Source: an uncultured Bryobacteraceae bacterium
GTDB taxonomy: Bacteria; Acidobacteriota; Terriglobia; Bryobacterales; Bryobacteraceae
NCBI GenBank assembly: GCA_938027685.1
Contig: CALJAM010000029.1
Location: forward strand, 1-64,000
Reading direction: 5' to 3'
DNA length: 64,000 bases
Below are positions 8,600-15,451 of the stretch, one piece after another. Within the stretch, counting starts at the first letter, position 1; every line of letters begins with the position of its first letter. A program made the position numbers and the translations under genes. Below the pieces are notes generated by a model. It made no database searches. It was not told where the DNA came from and was given only the letters and a program-made list of their open reading frames with translations.

Positions 8600-9196
8600 T
8601 CAACGCCGCGGAGTACCGGAGGCCAGCACCAGCTCGACGTGATTGGCGCGTTCGACTGCTTCCGGATCCATGCGCGCCAGCACTAAAGCGCAACCCACCA
8701 GCTCGCCCACTGTGGTCAGCAGTTCCATTTCCGCCCCCGTGTGCTGGTGCGGGTCCTTGTGTTGCACGTTAATAACTCCCACTACCCGGTTGCGAGCAAT
8801 TACAGGCGCCGATAGGAAGGCTTCGTAGGTGTCCTCCGGCAGTTCCCGGAAGGCCTTGAAGCGAGGGTCCTTGTACGCCTCACGCGAAATGGCCAGCACG
8901 CGTCGCTCGCGCGCCACCCAGCCTGTCAAACCCTCGCTCAGCTTCAGGCGCAGCCGACCGATCTGATCCGGATGCGGCGAGTTGGAGGCGCATAGCACCA
9001 GCTCGTCATTGTCAATCAGGTAGACCAGGCAGGAATCGCACTTCATGAACTCCACGACGAGCGAAACGATGCCCTGCAGGACTTCCTGCAGGCTCATCTC
9101 GCGGACCATGAAGCGGCTGATCTTCTGGAAGAGCCGCAATTGCTGTTCGGTCCGCTCGAGCGTTGCGAGCAGATCTCTGGCCTTGGCCACGTCCAT
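8600..9196 (-). CDS. GAF-domain protein
   Basis: A 198-residue protein consisting of a short N-terminal helix (MDVAKARDLLATLERTEQQL) followed by one GAF domain from about residue 30 to 175. Typical GAF segments are seen: SLQEVLQGIVSLVVEFMKCD, SEGLTGWVARERR and SAPVIARNRVVGVINVQHKD. GAF domains bind small ligands or cyclic nucleotides, and no output domain is attached here. I start at 9196 because upstream in-frame sequence is low complexity and runs into the preceding gene. It sits between an inositol-monophosphatase-like gene (47 bp upstream) and the beta-propeller gene. The hybrid kinase starting at 10051 also carries a GAF domain. Confidence 0.85.
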   Translation of the reverse strand: MDVAKARDLLATLERTEQQLRLFQKISRFMVREMSLQEVLQGIVSLVVEFMKCDSCLVYLIDNDELVLCASNSPHPDQIGRLRLKLSEGLTGWVARERRVLAISREAYKDPRFKAFRELPEDTYEAFLSAPVIARNRVVGVINVQHKDPHQHTGAEMELLTTVGELVGCALVLARMDPEAVERANHVELVLASGTPRR

Positions 9197-9243
9197 ATTA
9201 TCGCAGAGCACGCCGATCGGACTCGTCGAAGCCGTCGCTCCTC

Positions 9244-10020
9244 TCACCCCGCGCCTAACTGCAGCCTCACCCAGCGCTCCAGTCCCCGCGCAGCAATTAC
9301 ACAGTTGCCGGCGTAAATGCTCGCTCGCCCGTCGAGATTGAAGAAGCTCGCACCCGCCTCCGTCGCGATCACCTTCAGCGCCGCCAGATCCCATTCACGC
9401 GCCTCAGGCTCGATCCAGACATCCACCCGCCCCGCGGCCACCATCATCGCGTCCAGGCAGCCGCCAAAGCAACGCACAGCGCGCACACGGCCCATTAACC
9501 CGATGACATTTTCGCGCCAGGGAGCGCCCGCCGCCTTGTGCAGCGCGTTCACGCAGACCACCGCCTCGGCAGGCCGGCTCGCGCGCGAAGCCTCCAGCCG
9601 GATGCCGTCTCGGTACGCTCCCATGCCGCGCGCGGCGTAATAGGTCTGGCCGGTCTCCGCCAAGTGGCAAACGCCCACGGCCACGTCATCCCCCTGCTCG
9701 AGAGCGATCAGCACCGACCAGACGGGGATCCCGCGCAGGTAGTCCAGCGTGCCGTCGATGGGATCGATAATCCACCGGCGACCGGAGCGCGATGGACGCA
9801 CCCCGCCCTCCTCGCCCAGAACGCCGTCGTCGGGAAACTTCTCTTCCAGACCGGCAACGATCAGCCGCTCGCACTCACGGTCCGCCTCGCTTACCAGAGA
9901 AAAATCCGCTTTCGCCTGCACGGCCACGCCGCGCTCCCGCAGTCGTAACGCCGTCTCTCCCGCCCGAACAGCCAATTCCCGAGCCATTTCCAGCTCTTTT
10001 TCCCACGCCATGGGTTCCAT
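9244..10020 (-). CDS. Inositol-monophosphatase-family phosphatase
   Basis: A 258-residue Mg-dependent phosphatase of the IMPase/FBPase superfamily. The metal-binding motifs are present: GEEGG at 69-73 with Glu70, DPIDGT at 86-91 with Asp86 and Asp89, and REWDLAALKVIATEAGA near the C-terminus carrying the third Asp. Members dephosphorylate myo-inositol phosphates, histidinol phosphate or 3'-phosphoadenosine 5'-phosphate, and sequence alone does not choose among these. Start 10020 (MEPMAWEKEL) is an ATG; a TTG 18 bp upstream is less likely. It heads an operon with the GAF and propeller genes and is divergent from the hybrid kinase. A role in the distant inositol locus is possible but unsupported by position. 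Confidence 0.88.
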   Translation of the reverse strand: MEPMAWEKELEMARELAVRAGETALRLRERGVAVQAKADFSLVSEADRECERLIVAGLEEKFPDDGVLGEEGGVRPSRSGRRWIIDPIDGTLDYLRGIPVWSVLIALEQGDDVAVGVCHLAETGQTYYAARGMGAYRDGIRLEASRASRPAEAVVCVNALHKAAGAPWRENVIGLMGRVRAVRCFGGCLDAMMVAAGRVDVWIEPEAREWDLAALKVIATEAGASFFNLDGRASIYAGNCVIAARGLERWVRLQLGAG

Positions 10021-10050
10021 TATGGCAAGCGTTCGCAACCGTGAACGAAA

Positions 10051-12327
10051 ATGTGCGGCTTCTTATCCGATAAGCGATACAGAATGGGCCCCGCGGACCT
10101 GGGCGAACCGCCGCCCTCTCCCTCAACCAAGCAGGAGTCCGGTGAGGAGCATTCGTATCCTGCTCCGCCCGCCCTGCTGAGCCGTCTTGCCCACCTCAAC
10201 CGCGTTTACGCCACACTGAGCCGCGTCAATGACGCGATTGCTCGCACCGGCGACCGCCAAGCCCTGCTCGAGGAGGTCTGCCGCATCGTGCACGAAAGCG
10301 GACTCTACCGGCTCGCCTTCGTCGCCATGTTCGATCCCGTCAGGGGCGACCTGAAACCCGCCGCCTACGCTGGAGTCGCTCCGCTTGTAGCAGAGAACGT
10401 CCGCATCACGGCCCGCGACGAACCCGAAGGTCAGGGCGCTGTCGGGCAAGCCGTCCGCACCGGACGCCCCTGTGTCATCCGCCATGCGCTCGAGGATCCG
10501 CGTTTGGCCCCATGGCGCCACATCCTCGCCGATGTCGGCGCTCAGTCCGTGGCCGCCTTTCCGCTTAGAGCGCGCGATCGCCTCTTCGGCGTCCTCGCCG
10601 TCTACTCGACCGACCCCATCGCCTTCGATACCGAAGAAACCGAACTGCTCGATCGCGTCGCGGCAAACCTTTCGGTGGCTCTCGATCGCTTCGAGAAAGA
10701 GGAACAGCGCCTTCACGCCGAGGAAGCCCGCCGCCGTGCCGAAGAAGCCCTCCGCGCCAGCGAAGCCCGCTATCGCCAGATCGTGGAAACCGCCGCCGAA
10801 GGAATCGGCCTGGTCTCGCCGAGCGGCCGGATCCTCTTCGCCAATCACGCGTTCGCGGAAATGCTGGGCCTCGATCTGCACGCGCTGCTGGGATGCTCCC
10901 TCCGCGAGATCGTCGACGAGGAAGGTTGGAGCGAGTACCTGCGACGCGTCGAACGCCGCCGTCAGGGACACCGCGCCAAAGACCGCTTCGAATTCCGCTT
11001 TCGACGCTCCGACGGGACTTCCGTCTGGACGCTCGTCTCCACCTCGCCCCTGCTCGATGATAACGGTCGCTACCTGGGCACCCTCGGCATGGTGACCGAT
11101 ATCAGCCCTCTGAAGTGGGCTGAGGCCGAACTGCGCCGTCGCCAAGAGGAACTCGAGCGCGCCAAAGAAGCTGCCGAGGCGTCCGCCCGCGCCAAGAGCG
11201 AGTTCCTCGCCCTGGCCAGCCATGAAATCCGCACTCCCATCAGCGGCGTGCTCGGCCTGGCGGAACTGCTGCTCGAAACCCCGCTCGACGGGCGGCAACG
11301 CGAGATGGTCTCGACCATCCGAACCTCGGCCGAAACCCTGCTTCGCGTCATCAACGACTTGCTCGATCTGGCGCGCATGGAGGCCGGCAAGCTCCCCGTC
11401 CGCGCGGAACCCTTCGATCTCGAAAGCCTCATTCGGCAGGTGATCGCCTTACTGAAACCCCTGGCCGACAAAAAGGGACTCGCGCTGCTCGTGCGCTATC
11501 CCGACGAGCTGCCGCGCCGCTTCCTGGGCGACGCCGACCGCGTGGCGCAGATCCTGCTCAACCTCACCGGCAACGCCATCAAGTTCACTCCTTCGGGGCA
11601 CGTGCGGGTGGGCGTCGATATGCGCACAGGCGAGAACGGCGGGCGCCTGCGCATCTCGGTCGAAGACACCGGACCCGGCATACCAGAACAGAAACAGCAG
11701 GAATTGTTCCAGCGCTTCGCGCGGCTCCCCGCCCCCAACCAGCCCCGCCTTCCCGGCGCCGGTCTCGGCCTCGCCATCAGCAAGAACCTCGTCGAACTCA
11801 TGGGCGGCCGCATCGGCGTCGACAGCCGCCCCGGCGCAGGTTCCACTTTCTGGTTCGAACTCGACCTCCCCCTCGCTCCGGACCCTCCACCGCCCCCGCA
11901 CTCGCGCGCCGCGGAAAGCGACTCTTCCCCGTCCGCCCTCTCGCTGCAGGTCCTGCTCGCCGAAGACGATCCCGTCAGCCGGCAGGTCGCCCGCCGCACG
12001 CTCGAGCGCCTCGGCTGCCGCGTGGACGTCGCTTCCGACGGCGAAGAAGCGCTCCGCTTGCACGCGCGCCGCCGCTACGATCTCATCCTGCTGGACTGCG
12101 AAATGCCCGCCCTCGACGGCTACGAAACGGCCCGCGAGATCCGCCGGCGCGAGCCGCAACATGACCGCACGCCGATCCTCGCTCTCACCGCATCGGCGTC
12201 CGCCGACGTGATCGCCCGCTGCCGAGACGCCGGCATCGACGACCTGCTCGCCAAACCTCTGCGCAGCAACGAACTCGAAGCCGTCCTGCGGCGCATGCGC
12301 CAGCACGCAGCCGCCCCACGCAGCTGA
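10051..12327 (+). CDS. Hybrid sensor histidine kinase (GAF-PAS-HisKA-HATPase-REC)
   Basis: A 758-residue cytoplasmic two-component hybrid. Domains in order: GAF (about 55-215, with AFPLRARDRLFGVLAVYS), PAS (about 235-350, with FANHAFAEMLGLDL), HisKA with the phosphorylated His391 in LASHEIRTPISG, and a catalytic ATPase domain with N-box NLTGNAIKFTP, G1 DTGPGIP and G2 GAGLGLAIS. The C-terminal receiver has acidic EDD near 640, phospho-acceptor Asp682 in LLDCEMP and Lys in LAKPL. No membrane segment is present, so the signal is intracellular. The start is uncertain: an ATG at 10084 (MGPADLGEPP) is equally possible. No separate response regulator or DNA-binding partner is adjacent, so phosphotransfer to a distant protein is likely. 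Confidence 0.93.
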   Translation: MCGFLSDKRYRMGPADLGEPPPSPSTKQESGEEHSYPAPPALLSRLAHLNRVYATLSRVNDAIARTGDRQALLEEVCRIVHESGLYRLAFVAMFDPVRGDLKPAAYAGVAPLVAENVRITARDEPEGQGAVGQAVRTGRPCVIRHALEDPRLAPWRHILADVGAQSVAAFPLRARDRLFGVLAVYSTDPIAFDTEETELLDRVAANLSVALDRFEKEEQRLHAEEARRRAEEALRASEARYRQIVETAAEGIGLVSPSGRILFANHAFAEMLGLDLHALLGCSLREIVDEEGWSEYLRRVERRRQGHRAKDRFEFRFRRSDGTSVWTLVSTSPLLDDNGRYLGTLGMVTDISPLKWAEAELRRRQEELERAKEAAEASARAKSEFLALASHEIRTPISGVLGLAELLLETPLDGRQREMVSTIRTSAETLLRVINDLLDLARMEAGKLPVRAEPFDLESLIRQVIALLKPLADKKGLALLVRYPDELPRRFLGDADRVAQILLNLTGNAIKFTPSGHVRVGVDMRTGENGGRLRISVEDTGPGIPEQKQQELFQRFARLPAPNQPRLPGAGLGLAISKNLVELMGGRIGVDSRPGAGSTFWFELDLPLAPDPPPPPHSRAAESDSSPSALSLQVLLAEDDPVSRQVARRTLERLGCRVDVASDGEEALRLHARRRYDLILLDCEMPALDGYETAREIRRREPQHDRTPILALTASASADVIARCRDAGIDDLLAKPLRSNELEAVLRRMRQHAAAPRS

Positions 12328-12438
12328 GCAACGGCTTGTGCTTTAATAGGAGCTTTTACCACCGACATCGGCGCTGCATCTGCGCGGCAACGTCGTTTGG
12401 GACGCGCGCTGGACTCAGCCCGACGAGGAGCGGCAGGC

Positions 12439-13563
12439 ATGTTCGTATCTTTCTACGGTCACGTTCGTCAGTACCGCAACATCCAGGCCGAAATCGACGC
12501 CAACATCCGCCAGGTGCTGGAAAGCGGCGAGTACGTCATGGGGCCGATGCTCAGACGCTTCGAAGGCGAGCTGGCCGCCTATTTCGGCATGAAGCACGCC
12601 GTCGGCGTCAACTCCGGCACCGACGCCATCTGGCTCGCATTGATGGCCCTGGGCATCGGCCCGGGCGATGAATGCATCACCACCGTCAACACTTTCTTCG
12701 CCACGGCCGAGGCCATCTGGATCGCAGGCGCTACCGCCGTCTTTGTAGACACCGACCCCCGCACCAACTGCATCGATCCCGAAAAAATCGAGCCCGCCGT
12801 CACCGAACGCACGCGCGCTATCGTCCCCGTCCACCTGTACGGGCAGTGCGCCGACATGAAGGCCATCCGCAAGATCGCCGATCGCTACAACCTTCTCATC
12901 GTCGAGGACAACGCCCAGGCCATCGGGGCGCACGGCGACGGCTTCCGCATCGGCGAACTCAGCGATGCCGTCGCCACCAGCTTCATCATTCAGAAAAACC
13001 TCGGCACCTTCGGCGACGGCGGCGCCGTCATTACCAACCGTGACGACGTGAATCGCGCCGTGCGCAGGCTGCGCAACCACGGTTCGGAAAAGCGCTCCTA
13101 CCACAGCTTCGGCTTCAACAGCCGCCTGGACGACATCCACGCCGGCGTGCTCAGCGCCAAGCTCAAGTACATCGATGCCTGGAACGACCTGCGCCGCAAG
13201 TGGGCCGCGCGTTATTCCGCCGGCCTGGCCCAGGCCCGCCACATCACGTTGCCGTACGAGAAGCCCGGGTATCGGCACGTCTACCATCTCTACGTCATCG
13301 AAACGCGCCGCCCCGAACAACGGGACCGCCTGCTGAAGCACCTCAACGACAACGGCGTGGACGCCAAGTGCCACTATCCCATCGCCATCCACCAACAGGA
13401 AGGCTACCCCTGGGGCAAACCCGCGCGCATCGTAGGCTCTCTGGCCAACTCCGAGCGCAACGCCGCCTGCTGCATCTCGCTGCCCATGTACCCCGAGCTC
13501 ACCGAGGAAGAGGTCGATTACGTGATCGAGAAGGTCCTCGAGTGGGATCGCGCTCAGGGCTAG
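12439..13563 (+). CDS. DegT/DnrJ/EryC1/StrS-family PLP aminotransferase
   Basis: A 374-residue fold-type I aminotransferase of the sugar-aminotransferase family, which converts keto-sugars (usually nucleotide-linked) or scyllo-inosose-type cyclitols to amines. Seen motifs: GTDA at 60-63 (phosphate binding), Asp157 in VEDNAQA (pyridine nitrogen contact) and Lys186 in FIIQKNLGTFGDGGA (Schiff base). Start 12439 follows GAGGAG with 8 bp spacing; the in-frame ATG 42 bp earlier lacks this. The next gene, an oxidoreductase of the Gfo/Idh/MocA family, begins 10 bp downstream. This pairing is typical of amino-sugar biosynthesis: oxidise a hydroxyl, then aminate. The substrate is unknown. Confidence 0.92.
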   Translation: MFVSFYGHVRQYRNIQAEIDANIRQVLESGEYVMGPMLRRFEGELAAYFGMKHAVGVNSGTDAIWLALMALGIGPGDECITTVNTFFATAEAIWIAGATAVFVDTDPRTNCIDPEKIEPAVTERTRAIVPVHLYGQCADMKAIRKIADRYNLLIVEDNAQAIGAHGDGFRIGELSDAVATSFIIQKNLGTFGDGGAVITNRDDVNRAVRRLRNHGSEKRSYHSFGFNSRLDDIHAGVLSAKLKYIDAWNDLRRKWAARYSAGLAQARHITLPYEKPGYRHVYHLYVIETRRPEQRDRLLKHLNDNGVDAKCHYPIAIHQQEGYPWGKPARIVGSLANSERNAACCISLPMYPELTEEEVDYVIEKVLEWDRAQG

Positions 13564-13573
13564 GGGGATCCCA

Positions 13574-14635
13574 ATGGCCTACCGCGTCCTCGTTGTGGGC
13601 ATGGGCAAGCGCGGCATGCACCATGCCGCAGCCTTTCACGCCAACCCCCGTTTCCAACTGGTCGGCGTTTGCGACATTGACCTTAGCCGCGCCGAGGCCG
13701 CTGCCGCCCGATTCGGCCTGACCGAGTTCGGCACGGACGCCGCCGAAATGGCGCGGCGTCTCAAACCCGACGTCTTCTGCTTCTGCACCCTGCCCGATCT
13801 GAGATTGCCCTTGATCCGCGCCGGCATTGCCGGCGGCGCCCGCCTTATCGCATTCGAAAAGCCCATCGCCCTTACCAGCGCGGAGGCCGTCCAGATCCGC
13901 CGCGAACTCGAGGATGCCGGCGTCAAGGCGGTAGTCAGCCACCAGCACCGTTACGGCGCTCACTACCGCAGGGTGCGCGAGATCATCGCTTCCGGCGCGC
14001 TCGGCCGCCTGCACACCGTTTACGGCACGGCCACCGGGTGGCTCATGCACATGGCTAGCCACCTGATCGACTACATGCGCTGGTACAACGACGACGCCGA
14101 AGCCCGGTGGGTCATGGCGCAGGCTGCGGGTCGGGGCAAGCTGGCCGACAATCACCCCTCGCCCGACTACCTCGCCGGCGTCATTCAGTTCGCGAACGGC
14201 GTGCGCGGCTGGATCGAGTGCGGCGCAGGAGCCCCCGACGTCCCTGAAGTCGACTATTGGTGGCGTAAGGCGCGCATTGGCGCGCAGGGAAGCGAGGGCT
14301 TCGCCGAAGTCCTCACCGGCGGCGGCTGGCGCGCGGTCAGCAAGACAACCGCCGAATCCGGCTCAGGCAGCATGAACTACGATCTGGACATGCCGCCTTA
14401 TATCCAGGACATCGCCGAGTGGCTCGAAGACGACTCCAAGCCGCACCCCTGCCGCTTCGAAAGCGCTTACAAGGGCCACGAGATCCTCATGGCGCTGTGT
14501 CGCTCGGCAGCGCTCGGCGGCCAAATTGCCCTGCCTCTGGAAGACGGCGCCGACGAAATCGCCCTTCTGCGGGAACGGCTGCCGGATCGCCCGGTGCTGC
14601 TTTCCTTCGAGGCGAACGCCGCGCAGTACCGCTAG
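13574..14635 (+). CDS. Gfo/Idh/MocA-family oxidoreductase
   Basis: A 353-residue NAD(P)-dependent dehydrogenase. The Rossmann start MAYRVLVVGMGKRGMHHAAA has the GxGxxG-like nucleotide loop, and FEKPIALT near residue 95 contains the EKP motif with the catalytic Lys. The C-terminal half is the family's alpha/beta domain. A conserved Asp/His pair appears in the MASHLIDYMRWY segment. It starts 10 bp after the DegT aminotransferase and probably supplies its keto substrate. Its stop overlaps by 4 bp the stop of the convergent SDR gene. The substrate is not determinable from sequence. Confidence 0.9.
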   Translation: MAYRVLVVGMGKRGMHHAAAFHANPRFQLVGVCDIDLSRAEAAAARFGLTEFGTDAAEMARRLKPDVFCFCTLPDLRLPLIRAGIAGGARLIAFEKPIALTSAEAVQIRRELEDAGVKAVVSHQHRYGAHYRRVREIIASGALGRLHTVYGTATGWLMHMASHLIDYMRWYNDDAEARWVMAQAAGRGKLADNHPSPDYLAGVIQFANGVRGWIECGAGAPDVPEVDYWWRKARIGAQGSEGFAEVLTGGGWRAVSKTTAESGSGSMNYDLDMPPYIQDIAEWLEDDSKPHPCRFESAYKGHEILMALCRSAALGGQIALPLEDGADEIALLRERLPDRPVLLSFEANAAQYR

Positions 14636-15408
14636 ATCGTCATCGCCAGGAAGCCGCCGTCCACGCGCAGAATCGAGCCCGTCACGAACGACGACGCGCG
14701 TTCCGACGCCAGGTAGATCGCCGCGCCGATCAGCTCCTCGGGCTCGCCGAACCGTCCCATCGGCGTATGCGACATGATCTTCTCGACACGGTCCGGCGTG
14801 AGCACCCGCCGGTTCTGCTCCGCGGGAAAGAATCCCGGTTGGATCGCGTTGACACGCACTTTGTGCGGCGCCCATTCGCGCGCCAGAAACTGCGTGATCT
14901 GGTTGACGCCCGCCTTCGTGATGCTGTAGGTGAACACGCGCGAGAGCGGCGGACCCGCCGACACCGAACTGATGTTGATGATCGAGCCGCCGCGGCCCGC
15001 TTCGATCATCGCCTTGCCGAAGACCTGGCAGGCCAGAAAAACGCTCTTCAGGTTGACGTCCAGAATCCGGTACCACTCCTCTTCCGTGATCTCGAAAAAC
15101 GGCGTCGGCGAGTTGATCCCCGCCGCATTGACCAGAATGTCCACCCGCCCGAAGTTCTCGAGCGTCACCGCCAACGTCTTCTCGAGGTCCGCCCGCTTGG
15201 TTGCGTCGCACGTCACGCCGATTGCACGCCCGCCTTCCTCCCGGATCGAACGCGCGCGCGCTTCGGCCGCCTCCCCGTTGTAATCGGCGACGACCACCGC
15301 GGCGCCCGCCCGTGCGAAGCCGGTCGACATGGCGCCCGCCAGCACGCCGCCGCCGCCGATGACCACCGCTACCCGATCATTCAAGGAAAACAGATCGACC
15401 TTCTGCAC
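14632..15408 (-). CDS. SDR-family oxidoreductase, possibly D-mannonate/fructuronate type
   Basis: A 258-residue classical short-chain dehydrogenase. The cofactor loop is GGGGVLAGAM at 18-27, NAAG at 94-97 is intact, and the catalytic residues are Ser147/148 in INISSVS, Tyr161 and Lys165 in YSITK. The nucleotide-loop variant ending in GVLAGAM, together with the overall length, recalls Bacillus-type SDR D-mannonate oxidoreductases (UxuB/YjmF), which interconvert fructuronate and mannonate; this is resemblance from memory only. If correct, it could act downstream of the tagaturonate produced by the inositol operon at 32797-43761. It is convergent with the oxidoreductase gene at 13574. Confidence 0.85.
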   Translation of the reverse strand: MQKVDLFSLNDRVAVVIGGGGVLAGAMSTGFARAGAAVVVADYNGEAAEARARSIREEGGRAIGVTCDATKRADLEKTLAVTLENFGRVDILVNAAGINSPTPFFEITEEEWYRILDVNLKSVFLACQVFGKAMIEAGRGGSIINISSVSAGPPLSRVFTYSITKAGVNQITQFLAREWAPHKVRVNAIQPGFFPAEQNRRVLTPDRVEKIMSHTPMGRFGEPEELIGAAIYLASERASSFVTGSILRVDGGFLAMTI

Positions 15409-15451
15409 TTTCGATGACTCCTGACAGCCGTTGTACCACAGGCCCGCGCGA

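Noticed and set aside
10020-10020. Assigning the inositol-monophosphatase-like gene to the phytate regulon
   Set aside because: It lies more than 20 kb from the inositol locus in a different operon and the family has several other substrates.
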